Shown: positions 1-9,397 of the stretch, piece by piece
Numbering within the stretch: the first letter of the stretch is position 1
Layout: each line of letters opens with the position of its first letter
Assembly (NCBI RefSeq): GCF_037126465.1
Contig: NW_026999298.1
Span: 372,001 to 436,000, forward strand
Direction of reading: 5' to 3'
DNA length: 64,000 nucleotides
Source of the DNA: Ornithodoros turicata
Taxonomy: Eukaryota; Arthropoda; Arachnida; Ixodida; Argasidae
Notes under the pieces: model-generated
The model's input: the letters and a program-made list of their open reading frames with translations, nothing else
Databases searched by the model: none
Told to the model about the DNA's origin: nothing
Translations under genes and position numbers: made by a program

Positions 1-454
1 CGTTATTTGCGCATAAAGTCAGTGCGGACATGACACTCATAAAAGGAACTGTGACCCCATCTCAAGCTGTTAATAAACAGCCACATAAAGTATGGGTATG
101 TGCCAGGAACAGTGGAGAAGTCGTCACAGGAGGTTGTTCATGTATGGCGGACGTGCCAGAGTTTGTAGCCATGTGGGGGCTGTCTTGTGGAAAATCGATA
201 TGACATGTGAACGCAGACTTTGTGGGGTAAAATGTACGGACACTTCGGCCCAGTGGAACCGTGGAACAAAAAGGAATGTACAGCCAGCACTGCTGGAAGA
301 AATATCCTTCAGAATGAAAAGGGCGCACGTGGACGAGCCAAGCGTTCCTGTAACTGAGCAGAAAATTCGCTGCTTCAAAGATAACGACCAACTGAGAGCG
401 TTTCATGAAAGCTCCCGATTTCCCGATCTCTTCAAGATCCCTGCTGGGTCCTAG
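1..454 (+). pseudogene. SWIM zinc-finger part of a SWIM/YqaJ nuclease gene (5' part, broken)
   Basis: Seen: one frame from the window edge reads a VWVCARNSGEVV-like strand and then a C-x-C (CSCM, about 138-149). After a shift of frame near 150 the next frame continues as RVCSHVGAVLWKID, giving the C-x-C...C-x-H zinc ligands of a SWIM finger, followed by an AQWN...KRNVQPA...EISF stretch that usually follows SWIM in proteins ending in a YqaJ exonuclease domain. A stop follows at 452-454. Known: SWIM fingers bind nucleic acid or protein. Inference: this is the upstream half of the gene whose YqaJ half lies at 5975-6899. The two are now separated by a SINE and Gypsy-A. The frameshift makes it a pseudogene unless it is an assembly error. 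The true start lies left of the window. Confidence 0.72.
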
Positions 455-728
455 GTTCAAGTTGGTTTGCATACATAGATATTCGAGCTAAAGTGTATAC
501 GTAACGGGAGAGCTAATTAAGTTAAGCATAGATTTCAACTTATCCAGTCTGGGCCTAAGGGAGTTCACTGTAATATTCGTTCTGATGCATAGCAACATTT
601 CTTAGCTTTGTTGGATTGTCTTGGATATTAGTGAGGCTTTGCGCTGTGTCGTTTCTGTGTTTCCAGCCGCATTTACCACAGGGTGTGTTAGCTATAGGCA
701 TAAGTCACTACTTAACCAGCAATATGTC
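455..728. other. Probable intron of the SWIM/YqaJ gene
   Basis: No coding signal. Together with 949-1065 it joins the SWIM part to the SINE and to Gypsy-A. I see no convincing splice donor directly after the SWIM region. Confidence 0.3.
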
Positions 729-948
729 AGTTACAGTTAAGACTGGGAGGCGGTTTGAATCCCACCGCTGTCTGGGGTTTTTCCTGGGTGTCCCTCACAC
801 TTCCAGACATTAATGTCGGCCCAGGACGCATATGTCTCTCCACTCCTCCCTGCTGTCCTGTCTCCATCCGTCCACATCTGTCAGCCGCTCGTAGCCGCAG
901 TTGCGTCACGGCTTCTAACACTGAATTTAAAAAACAAAGTTACAGTTA
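729..948 (+). mobile_element. 5'-truncated tRNA-derived SINE with 11-bp target duplication
   Basis: The body (740-937) carries a B-box-like GGTTTGAATCCC and the same downstream text as the SINE at 56062-56337 (a tttcc-tgggt-gtcc stretch, cttccagac-taatgtcgg, cccaggacgcat). It lacks the A-box part, so it is cut at its 5' end. It is flanked by a perfect direct repeat AGTTACAGTTA at 729-739 and 938-948, and its 3' end is A-rich. The perfect repeat argues for a real LINE-type insertion. Confidence 0.8.
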
Positions 949-1069
949 GCAGGGAACATATGTGATGCTGCTGACACACAGGAAATCATTGTTGGCTAAG
1001 CACACATTTGGGATAGAAGTGCGCAATATTTGTTGGCGAGTCACTTCAGTTTCCTGTTTACTGTATACA

Positions 1070-1155
1070 TGTGACGTATGAAAGAGGAGGTGCAGCGCGC
1101 GCAATAAACATATGTTCGTTATCCGGTTCACTGATCGCTCCGTTCCTTCGTCACA
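1070..1155 (+). repeat. 5' LTR of Gypsy-A
   Basis: Begins TGTGACG and ends CGTCACA, and contains AATAAA. It matches the 3' LTR (5868-5953) except at three positions (3.5%). At 86 bp it is very short for a Gypsy LTR. Confidence 0.9.
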
Positions 1156-1170
1156 TGAGTCGACAGGATA
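1156..1170 (+). promoter_or_regulatory. Primer-binding site of Gypsy-A, apparently shortened
   Basis: Directly after the LTR comes TGAGTCGACAGGATA. Gypsy-C has TGGCGCAGTCGACAGGATA at the same place, so this site looks like the same primer site lacking four internal bases. The fuller form resembles the tRNA-Ser-type site known from 17.6/297-like Gypsy elements. Confidence 0.55.
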
Positions 1171-1196
1171 AAACCTGAAGCCAAGCCCCCTGCAGC

Positions 1197-1914
1197 ATGC
1201 CACCGAAACACCAACCACTTCCCAAATATGACTCCCAAATATGACTGGGAGGCCGGCAGCATACCCATCCAGAAATGGTTCCGTCTCTTCGAGTCGAAGG
1301 CTGATTCCTGCAACTGGACTGACAACGAAAAGGTACAGAATTTCAGCGAATATGTCGAAGGCGAAGCTTTCCGGTGGTATCTAAACGAAATTTTTGACAC
1401 CAGCGAGACGTGGGAGGACATCAAATCCCGCATGGGTCTCCGCCTCGCAACATCGGCTGCCGGCCCTTTCCGCGCGTTTATTAATTATCGACAGCGCAGG
1501 GACCAGTCGATCGAGTCATATTATGAAGAAAAGCGAAGGCTCGGCGACTCCGCAGGACTCACGGCCGCTCACGTAGTTTCCGGTCTGACAGACGGTCTTC
1601 TACCAGACTATGAGCTTGCCTTCGCAGGATTGGACATTAAATCTTCCACGGATTGGTTTCGAGCCGCCCAGAAAATCGATATTGCTTTAAATCGTCAGAA
1701 GCCGCGAAGCACTTACAGCCAATCGCAACCCCGAAAGTACGTCCCAGCGGCTGACACCCTGCAAATGCATCCCAACATTCCTAAGACCGAATGCAACCAC
1801 TGCGCGTCCCTTGGGCTCTCCCAGCAGTTTCACAACGCCTGCCCTAACCGACCGTCGGTCTCTGCCCTCGGCTCTGGCCAGGAAAACGGGGACAGCGATC
1901 CAAGGTTTCAGTAA
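1197..1914 (+). pseudogene. gag: gag of Gypsy-A
   Basis: Structural protein that packages the element RNA. From the ATG at 1228 the frame gives 228 residues with a capsid-like region (QKWFRLFESKAD, GEAFRWYLNE, RDQSIESYYEEKRRL) and, near residue 190, a zinc-knuckle-like C-x2-C...H...C. The probable original start is the ATG at 1197. A direct 13-bp duplication (1221-1233 and 1234-1246) now puts that ATG out of frame. The TAA at 1912-1914 is in the same frame as the protease that follows, so it is either a readthrough stop or a mutation. Confidence 0.8.
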
Positions 1915-2473
1915 TTCACTTCAACGCATTCATTAATGGGAATCCTCTTACTGCATTTCTGGATACGGGAGCCACAATTTCTTGCATCAGTGAACACATT
2001 TACAAGAGACTCAAACTTAACTCCTCAGGAATTCCAGCATCGCAGTTCAACAGGTTACATCTTCCACACAAACCTTGGGTCGCGTCCGCATTCATTTAAA
2101 AATTGGCGATACCGCACGGGAAGTCGAAGTTCATGTCCTCCGTGGTATGACGGCGGAATTCCTTCATGGCCTCGACTACGCTTCCGACTTCAACCTTTCC
2201 CTTGACCTTTCGACCCGAACGCTCAAGCACGAGGCACCCCCTCAAGATACACCACGCTCCAGTGATGGTTGCATCAAAGACGACTCTTTGCCAATAGCGC
2301 AACATCTACTTGATGCGCTTCTTCGGAAATACGATTCGATCTTCTCCAAGTCTCAAACTGACATTGGGTTCATCGGCACTGAGCAGCACTCTATCACGCT
2401 CACGAGCGAAATCCCGATTCACAGATCAGCGTACCGAACCTCGCAGACAGACAGAGCGCAGATCGACACATAG
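1915..2473 (+). pseudogene. pol: Protease and RT-leader part of Gypsy-A pol
   Basis: In frame directly after the gag stop comes FLDTGATISC, the aspartic-protease active site (D-T-G at 1962-1970). That frame stops near 2098, while the next frame picks up from about 2065 (GRVRIHLKIGD...GLDYASDFNLSLDL) and runs to a TAG at 2471-2473. The RT frame continues in phase behind that TAG (VESLLNQGFIRPS), so the TAG is a nonsense change inside one polyprotein. The frameshift and the stop make autonomous activity unlikely. Confidence 0.8.
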
Positions 2474-4038
2474 GTGGAGTCACTCCTTAACCAAGGCTTT
2501 ATACGACCATCCTTGTCTCCGTATGCAGCTCCCGTCATACTGGCGGAAAAGGAAGGTGAAGGCCGTTCTCGAATGTGTATTGACTACCGGAAACTCAACG
2601 CCGTAACAGTGCCTGACTACCAGACCATACCCCGTATTGACGATGTGCTTGACTCTCTTGGGCCCTCACGCTACTACAGCGCATTGGACATTACCTCCGG
2701 ATATTGGCATGTTCCTATGCGACCAGACGACATTCATAAGACCGCGTTTGTCACACCCACGGGTCACTATGAATGGCTTGTCATGCCATTCGGTCTGAAG
2801 AATGCTCCGGCAGCCTTCCAGAGAGCCATCAGGAACATCATTGCCAAACACCACCTTCACAACGTTGTCAACTATTTTGACGACATAGTCGTGCACGCGC
2901 CTACGTTTGAAGAACATCTCACGAGCCTTGACAGTCTGTTAGCAGCACTGCAAGATGAAAACGTCAAACTGAAACTTAAGAAGTGCCAGTTGGCGCGCAC
3001 TCGCATCGATTACCTCGGCCACACAATTTGCAATGGCACAATATCACCTAAGCAATCCAACCTCGATGCCGTACGCAAATTCCCAGCTCCACAGTGCGTC
3101 AAGGATTTGCAACGTTTTCTGGGTACTGTCAATGTCTACAAACAGTACATCGATCATTTCAGCGACACATGTCTTCCCCTCAAGGAACTCCTCAAGAAGG
3201 ACACCCGGTGGCCCTGGTCACCTGAATGCCATGCCGCATTTGCAGCTCTGAAGGCCCGCCTCACGGAAGCCCCGGTGCTTCACATATTCGACCCATCCAA
3301 ACCTTATACCCTTTTCTGTGATGCCTCTGTCACCGGCGTTGGTGCGGTACTGAAGCAAGTAGGCGATGACGGAAATGACCATCCAATAGCCTACCGTTCT
3401 CGCAAACTCTTGAAACACGAAACGAATTACACTGCTACTGAACTGGAATACTTTGCCATCGTTGACGCTGTTGACAAGTGGCACTGCTACTTACACGGCA
3501 GCCACTTCACAGTGCTCACAGACCACGCGGTGCTCCAGTGGTTGAAGACCATCAAGCATCTTACAGGGCGTCTTTTTCGGAGGTCTCTTAAGCTGTCCAT
3601 GTACGAAGTCACCTTCAAACATCAGCCGGGTTCTGCCAACGTCGAGGTCGACGCCTTATCCCGATCACCTGTGATCAGCCTAATCTCCACTCTGGAGCTC
3701 CAAAACGCCTCCTGTGACCTACCTGACGGTGCGTATACCTTGCAAAACGGTGTCCCCATAGTACGAAAACGCGGCCTACGCAAAATCTACGTCGCACCTT
3801 CGCTTCGCGAGGCACTTCTCCAGAAAGCTCACCACGACTTTGGGCATATTGGCGTGCGAAAAACTCTCGGTCTTATATCTCCCCAGTACTACTGGCCTGA
3901 CATCACAAACGATGTTTCCAACTTCATTCGTCACTGTGATGTCTGTCAGCGATGCAAAAAGTCGAAACTGAGGAAATTTGGACTCTTGGAAGCTCTGCCA
4001 CCAGTTGAGGAACCCTTCGACCTCATTGGAATGGATAC
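2474..4038 (+). pseudogene. pol: Reverse transcriptase, RNase H and integrase zinc domain of Gypsy-A
   Basis: Copies element RNA to DNA. RT motifs in order: MCIDYRKLNAVT, YSALDITSGYWHVPM, FVTPTGHYEWLVMPFGLKNAPAAFQ (shown here only as markers), then the catalytic box YFDD at 2873-2884 in place of the commoner YLDD. RNase H follows with CDASVTGVGAVL near 3320 and TDHAVLQWL near 3520. The integrase H-H-C-C finger follows at about 3830-3960 (HHDFGHIG ... CDVCQRC). Reading is open over more than 500 codons. It breaks at 4038, where Gypsy-B has inserted after the codon for Asp in GMD, and resumes in frame at 5068. Confidence 0.93.
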
Positions 4039-5067
4039 TGTGATAGCTGGAAGTCTAAAGAATACCAACATTAGACCTTGGGTTCCTGTTGGAGCAGTGT
4101 TTAATGTGCGACTGCCGCGGTCAGCTGCGAAACAGCTGATTGCCAGCTGAAGAATGCAGCACGTCACGCGGCTCGTTGTTCATCTTCCGTAACGTCGTCG
4201 TCATCCACTACATCCCTCCCTCCTAACGTTGTGAATTTGAAGCGTGCGGGAGATCTCCGACGACGCACAGGATATCTTCTGGTAGGGACAGGGGGCCGAC
4301 GATCAGGAGACGCCATGGACGACGACGCAGGGAGGTCATCGTGAGGAAGTATCTCAGTTGGGTGCCGGGAGCTGAAGGCAAGACCCACTGGGAGATCTAA
4401 TCGACCAGTTGGACGGGTTGTGCTCTCGACATCAGCATTTGGCACATTGTCCGCAGAGATTCTTCTCTTCAAGTGATCGGCGTGAACACGGCGGCGCTTC
4501 TTACCTTCCACGTCCACGTCGTATATAACATTACCTATGCGTCCTAAGACGACGCCCTTGATCCAGTGATGTTTTTGAGTTGGATCCTTTACCCAGACCT
4601 TTTCCATGACTTGGAAATTCCTGGTAGACTTGTTCTGTGTGAGTGGCATGACGACATCGCCACTTTCGCGCCGGGATGGTCGGACCAGGTCTAGAGTCAT
4701 CCTGAAGAGTCTCTTGTTTAGCAGCTCGCAAGGTGACTTGCCGGTCGACACATGTGGGGTAGCTCTGTATTTCGCGAGAAACGTTCCAACAGGCTCCTCC
4801 TCCTTCCCAGCTTGAGCACGACGTAAGGCTTGCTTCAGGGACCTTACGAAGTTTTCAGCTGCGTCCAACGTAGTCATCTCGTCGCCACTGTGATAGCTGG
4901 AAGTCTAAAGAATACCAACATTAGACCTTGGGTTCCTGTTGGAGCAGTGTTTAATGTGCGACTGCCGCGGTCAGCTGCGAAACAGCTGATTGCCAGCTGA
5001 AGAATGCAGCACGTCACGCGGCTCGTTGTTCATCTTCCGTAACGTCGTCGTCATCCACTACAGATAC
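4034..5067 (-). mobile_element. Gypsy-B: young, internally deleted LTR element nested in Gypsy-A
   Basis: Two 174-bp direct repeats (4039-4212, 4889-5062) show no difference over their whole length. On the - strand each begins TGTAGTGG and ends CTATCACA. The target duplication is GATAC (4034-4038, 5063-5067). Read on the - strand, a TGGCGACGAG primer-site-like stretch follows the 5' LTR, and a purine tract (AGGAGGGAGGGA, complement of 4213-4224) precedes the 3' LTR. All signals for mobility in trans are present, but only 676 bp lie between the LTRs, so gag, protease, RT and RNase H are missing. Identical LTRs imply a recent insertion. Confidence 0.93.
4164..4877 (-). CDS. Integrase C-terminal remnant ORF of Gypsy-B (237 codons)
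   Basis: Intact reading frame starting about 14 bases after the 5' LTR and ending inside the 3' LTR. It opens with a short MTTLDA leader and goes directly into AAENFVRSLKQALRR, FLAKYRATPH, GKSPCELLNKR and LDLVRPS, which in K02A2.6-like Gypsy integrases follow the catalytic glutamate. A basic PVRRRRSPARF stretch and an acidic DVVDDDDVTEDE tail end it. Inference: a deletion fused a start near the primer site, probably that of gag, to the end of integrase. It lacks the D-D part of the catalytic triad, so it cannot integrate by itself. That the frame stays open fits either recent origin or use as a dominant partner of the full element. Confidence 0.75.
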   Translation of the reverse strand: MTTLDAAENFVRSLKQALRRAQAGKEEEPVGTFLAKYRATPHVSTGKSPCELLNKRLFRMTLDLVRPSRRESGDVVMPLTQNKSTRNFQVMEKVWVKDPTQKHHWIKGVVLGRIGNVIYDVDVEGKKRRRVHADHLKRRISADNVPNADVESTTRPTGRLDLPVGLAFSSRHPTEILPHDDLPASSSMASPDRRPPVPTRRYPVRRRRSPARFKFTTLGGRDVVDDDDVTEDEQRAA

Positions 5068-5872
5068 CATCGGGGGATTCGCTGGATACGGTTCTACCAA
5101 ATGGTTTATTCACTTGGTCGTTGACCATGCCACACGATACGCCTGGGCATTTGCGCAGAAGCATGAGACCGCCGACGCGTACATCTCTTGTCTTCGAGAA
5201 GTTTTTGCGACTGCCACCCCTCGCCGATTTCTCTCCGACCGAGGCCCGGGGTTTGTCGCCAACACCTTCAAGCGGTTCCTGAAAAATCGGAACGCCCATC
5301 AATTATTCACATCGACCGGTCACCCTCAGTGCAATGGCCTCAATGAGCGCACGAATCAAACTATCGTCAACCGACTCAAGTGCAAAATTCAGGAACAACC
5401 CAGGATCCCTTGGCACGAGCTCCTTATGCAAGTAGTCTCCGACTACAACCGCACCGCACACGAAGTCACCCGTTTTTCTCCGTCACATTTAATGCACGGC
5501 GTCCCTTCGTACGATCTTCACATCTCTGACAACATCCCGTCCTTCGCTGAAGCCCGTAGGCAAGCGGTGCGCAATTCTCTTGCCTACCATCAGAAAAACA
5601 AAGTAATCTACGACCGAAAATTTCTTCCTGCTGATTTCTCCCCGGGAGACGCCGTACTCTATGAGACCCCGTGGCACCCCAACCGTGGGAAGCTCGCTCC
5701 TGCCATGGAAGGACCGTACACCGTACTTCGCAAGATTTCACCTGTTAATTATGAAATCGACCGCTCCATCTTACCTCTTGTGCGGCTAACCGACATCGTC
5801 CACGTTAGTAAACTACGACTCTACCATTCCCCTACTCGCTTTTCTCTTGGAGGGGGGGGGGGGGGAGTGTGA
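5068..5872 (+). pseudogene. pol: Integrase core and C-terminus of Gypsy-A
   Basis: Continues the pol frame interrupted at 4038. The catalytic D-D-E residues are seen in VVDHATRYAW (near 5123), FLSDRGPGF (near 5230) and NGLNERTNQ (near 5335). The C-terminal part contains FSPGDAVLYETPWH...KLAPAMEGPYTVL...VHVSKLRLYH, the usual GPY/F-type module of this family. The frame ends with glycines coded by the poly-G tract that forms the polypurine tract. Confidence 0.9.
5849..5867 (+). promoter_or_regulatory. Polypurine tract of Gypsy-A
   Basis: GGA, a run of 14 Gs (5852-5865) and AG lie directly before the 3' LTR. It primes plus-strand DNA synthesis. A pure G run is unusual and may vary in length between copies. 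Confidence 0.8.
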
Positions 5873-5953
5873 CGTATGAAAGATGAGGTGCAGCGCGCGC
5901 AATAAACATATGTTCGTTCTCCGATTCACTGATCGCTCCGTTCCTTCGTCACA
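5868..5953 (+). repeat. 3' LTR of Gypsy-A
   Basis: 86 bp, TGTGACG...CGTCACA, with an AATAAA polyadenylation signal. It differs from the 5' LTR at three positions. Confidence 0.9.
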
Positions 5954-5974
5954 TACATGTAGTAGGAAGTAAAG

Positions 5975-6899
5975 ATGCAATGGCCTGTAGACTGGGTAAT
6001 AATTGCACACCAGCAAGCTGATGCGTTGAAATTTAGCAGCAGACATCTTTGTTTGCACACAGGAACACTAATGCAGGTTACCCTCACGGCACCTGAACGA
6101 GTTGTTGGACACAAGCCATCCCAACCGCATAATGACCACACTGTTCCCGAGACACTTCCTACAGGTTGCCCTCATTGCCAGGCGTTTTATAGCAAACACA
6201 TTGAACCGTCTCCGGTGGGTGCACAAAGGCTCGAAGAAGAAACAAGAACGCAAGATTCAAGGTTGTGGCGCCTGTTAAGGCGGTTGAGGCTGACAGCATC
6301 CAATGTAAAGCGGGTGCCAAAAAGTGAGAAAACTGCAACAGACACAGTCTGCGCACTGGTTTGCCCAACCTTTCGTGGGAACATTAACACAGCGCACGGC
6401 GCAAAATGTGAGCCTGTTGTACGTGCAGCATTTGTAGAAGAGACCGGTTTCAACGTCGCACCCTCAGGTACAGTTGTGTGTCAAGACCACCCCTGGCTGT
6501 TAGCCTCTCCAGATGGTATAATTCCATCAGAACGTGCAATCCTAGAAATAAAATGTCCAGTGGTTGAGGACTGCAAAAAGCTTATCGAAGGTGGGAAATA
6601 CGATGTGCAGAGAAAAGAGGGGGGGGGGGGCTACATGTTAAAAAAATGGACGTAATGGATACTATCAGCAAGTTCAATACCAGATGCTCTGCACGCTAAG
6701 GGAGCTTTGCTATTTTTACATTTGGTCACAAAAAAGTACTGTGCTCTTGATTGTTCCTTATGACAATGACTACATGAAGCTGGATCACAGCAGGATGCAC
6801 AGGTTTTATTTCTCGTCAATGTTGCCTCGACTTGAGCATATGCATCACGAGGGAAGCTTGGTAATTTGTGCACGGTACGAGTTCATTGCCTCACTGTAG
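5975..6899 (+). pseudogene. YqaJ-type exonuclease part of the SWIM/YqaJ gene (3' part)
   Basis: From 5975 the frame reads 226 residues. RLRLTASNVKRV, GAKCEPVVRAAFVEETG, HPWLLASPDGII (SPDG near 6506) and ILEIKCP (near 6545) are the hallmarks of the YqaJ/lambda-exonuclease fold, whose D, E and K residues bind metal. At 6617-6640, around a G run and an A run, the frame is lost. The C-terminal part resumes one frame over from about 6660 (YYQQVQYQMLC, YFYIWS, HRFYFSSMLPRLE) and ends at 6897-6899. Known: YqaJ nucleases are phage recombination enzymes and also occur as the second gene of ISL2EU-type transposons. The convergent DDE transposase at 8.0-10.5 kb fits that pairing. Homopolymer error in the assembly is an alternative to true decay. 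Confidence 0.85.
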
Positions 6900-7189
6900 G
6901 TACATAGACATGCGCTATTTATGTGCCTAGGTCCTGCATAATCTTCTTTCTAATATGCTTTGTTATTTTGAAAGTCCTTTTGATCTTATTGTTATGGAAG
7001 ATATTTAAACAGTCCAGCTTGTATGGACACATCTAGGTCAAAAGAGTGACACGGTACGCCGCAGTCAGTCGTAACAACGACGGAAGAATACAGCTTGTCC
7101 GTCTAGGCAAAATAATTTTGGTCGTAGTAGGATTAGCGAGTTTTGACAATAACCAGGCGCATATTTACACAGGGGCTATGTTTACACCC
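6900..7189. other. Tail region behind the YqaJ gene
   Basis: AT-rich sequence without a coding frame. No clear poly(A) signal or repeat boundary was identified. Confidence 0.3.
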
Positions 7190-7530
7190 TGAAGCTTTCT
7201 GGTATAAATTTTTTTATTTTTCAAATTCGGGAGCAAAAACCGGGCTGACAGCTTCATGTCATGAATTCATGCAAATTCAGGTGGCAAAATTGTTATCGGA
7301 CTGAATTGGGGGAGGAATCGGGTTTCATTGTAGGATCAACGTCTCTCGTACCATTTATGCGGTATTTTAGAAGTGTATTAGAAGCAGATGTCAGCTGCAT
7401 ATTTTGTGAAAGATTAGTATGCCGCTGCACTGAGATGCCTAGCGGGTTTTGCGGGTACTCATCGGGTTTAACCGGAAACAGTCGAACTTTGATTCGGTCA
7501 TTTGGTCATAAAGCAAGGATGTCATACTAA
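7190..7530. mobile_element. Degraded relative of the hAT-type MITE at 10702-11158
   Basis: Stretches such as TTCAAATTCGGGAGCAAAAA near 7220 and the CGGGTTTAACCGG near 7470 resemble the inner end text of the MITE at 10702-11158 (TTCAGATTCGGGGGTAAAAA on its - strand, and CGGGTTAAACCCG). Ends and target duplication are not recognisable, so this is an old or partial copy. Confidence 0.4.
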
Positions 7531-7663
7531 CAAGCACCCTAATAACGAGTGTCAACTCTATACATTTTATGAAATTTGCATGTTGGTGGCAGGTTAAAAG
7601 GTTTGCAATAAAAACAGATGCTCAAAATTGGTAGCTATCACCACCAGGCGTCAGTAATGTACT

Positions 7664-7804
7664 CAGGGGCGAATTCAGTGGAGTGGGGTCCGGATGTCCT
7701 GACCCCCCTCAATTCCTGACTGTAATGTGGGGCTCAATGCCCCAATTCCAGCATGCACCTGGCACTAGCCCATAGCGGACCCACCCCTTCCGGATCCGCC
7801 CCTG
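7664..7804. mobile_element. Small hAT-type MITE (141 bp)
   Basis: Begins CAGGGGCG and ends CGCCCCTG, with GGATCC-like text near the right end, the terminal style of hAT MITEs. The flanking octamers AATGTACT and CATGTGCT agree at six of eight positions, as an eroded 8-bp target duplication would. Confidence 0.6.
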
Positions 7805-8019
7805 CATGTGCTGTTCCCCAAGGGGCCGCACTAAACAATAATCAGAAAAAAGAAAACTGTTTCTACTAGGGTGTTTTTCGTCTTGTACCCTGTCTCAAGT
7901 TTCTTCATCATGGAACTTAGTCACCACGTTTCTTGCTTTTTAACCATTTTACCTGCATTAGCGTTACAGGGGTAGCACTGTTTAATTATCTGCCAAAGAA
8001 ATCCAATACTGTTTACACC
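7805..8019. other. Unclassified spacer between the convergent genes
   Basis: No coding frame or repeat recognised between the small MITE and the 3' end of the transposase gene. Confidence 0.3.
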
Positions 8020-8978
8020 TCACTTTTCCTTGATAAGTACAGGCTTCAGGTTGCACAGCCCTGCACAAACATATATCATGTCACTTGTCCGTTGCTTTGA
8101 CTTGATCTGGAGGTCTTGTTTGAATATCCTGCATGTCTTGAGACGGTTTATCGCTCTTTGCACATGTATCCTGTGTGATACAATGCGGCGAGTCCTTGTT
8201 ACGTCCTCAGTGCTCAACTGTTTCAAACCTGTGAGTGAACCAAAGGTAACTGTACAGTGTAAATAATAAGACAGCTAGTCACCAGAGCGTTGTCACTGGA
8301 GTTGTCTCAATTTAAAAAACCAACAAGGAATCATCAAGGGAAAATCGTGCACCCTTTGTGAATGCTGGTACGTTGTACTTTACTTCACGTGCTGCAAGCT
8401 CTGCAAGGATGTGGGAAGCCACGGTCGGCCATCACTTGGTCTCCCGGTTGGAGGATGCTGCTGAGTCCTGAGCTGTGCATGATGTATTTATCAGATGCTC
8501 TTCCGCCGCATCAGACAAACATGATGTATCCATTTGGTGCTATAGTTACAAAAAACTTCACAGTATTGTGCGCTTTGTATGCACTATAGGTCTGTGCATG
8601 AGCTTTCTTGGTCGCTGTAGCATCACTTCAGTACACTCCAGGATACAAGTTGTACCTCCATAACCTGTGTCCACATACACTTGAGGAATGCTACTCGCTA
8701 TTCGTGACCGCAGCAACCAGACAACAACATACTTCATGACGCGAACGAGCAAACTAATAATGTACTTAAACACTTCTGCCCCCCTTGTGACGCTGATGTC
8801 GAATCGTCGTGCCAAGTCTCCATAGAACAACTCCAGTCGCAGCCTCATCAAACATAGCAGCACCTGCTCAGGCACTGGAATCTAAAAAAACCTTGCGTGA
8901 TATTTTTCGAACGCTTTGATTAGTCCAAGGAGAACATTCTTTTGCAACGATGAAAGATGAAAGTCACTGAAAAGGTTA

Positions 8979-9050
8979 GCCAGCTGTAGGGATCGAACCC
9001 ACATCTTCTGGATTGCCGGTCCAGGGCTCTACCAATTGAGCTAAGCTAAC
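8979..9050 (-). repeat. tRNA-like head of the SINE (not a tRNA gene)
   Basis: The - strand folds as a cloverleaf: acceptor GTTAGCT/AGCTGGC (two G-U pairs), D stem GCTC/GAGC with a TAGCTCAATTGG A-box, anticodon stem CTGGA/TCCAG with loop CCGGCAA (anticodon position GGC), and T arm with B-box GGTTCGATCCC. Base 33 is C instead of the obligatory U. The unit is embedded in a dispersed repeat with a second, decayed copy at 42528-42732, so it is a SINE promoter and not a working tRNA. Confidence 0.75.
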
Positions 9051-9200
9051 ACGCCTCTCCAGCGACTTTCGGGGTGCGTCATCTGAAGGGACGACAAACC
9101 AGCCACAAACTCTCACTCACCCTCCTTTCACTCTTACATTTTTGCTCACTCATACACACATTCATACGACGGAAATCGACGCAAGCGGCACCTGTTGAAC

Positions 9201-9397
9201 AAGAGATAAACTGATGTTCTGAGGCTGGAACAACATAGAGGGGACAGATACAAACAAAGCCTCAAATTGCCTAAGAAAGCTGGCTAACCTTTTCAGTGAC
9301 TTTCATCTTTCATCGTTGATTTCTTAGGCAATTTGAGGCTTTGTTTGTATCTGTCCCCTCTATGTTGTTCCAGCCTCAGAACATCAGTTTATCTCTT
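9201..9397. repeat. Perfect 78-bp inverted repeat with 41-bp spacer
   Basis: Arms 9201-9278 and 9320-9397 are exact reverse complements. The spacer 9279-9319 is the SINE tail in the opposite orientation to the tail at 8947-8986. If transcribed it would form a long hairpin. Confidence 0.92.

Larger units (their letters stand above)
1066..5957 (+). mobile_element. Gypsy-A: complete Ty3/Gypsy LTR retrotransposon, broken, with a nested element
   Basis: Bounded by 86-bp LTRs (1070-1155, 5868-5953) and a 4-bp target duplication TACA (1066-1069, 5954-5957). The order gag, protease, reverse transcriptase, RNase H, integrase is that of Metaviridae. Defects seen: a 13-bp duplication next to the gag start, an in-frame TAA at 1912-1914, a frameshift near 2065, an in-frame TAG at 2471-2473, and Gypsy-B inserted in the integrase. 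Removing the 1029 bp of Gypsy-B plus one target copy would keep the integrase frame, so that insertion alone did not shift it. It sits between the SWIM and YqaJ halves of the host transposon gene. Confidence 0.93.

Noticed and set aside
5466..5741. Frames on - inside the Gypsy-A integrase
   Set aside because: Complement shadows of the well-supported integrase frame.
8979..9050. A tRNA gene on the - strand
   Set aside because: It folds well, but base 33 is C, and it is part of a SINE with an 11-bp target duplication and a second dispersed copy.
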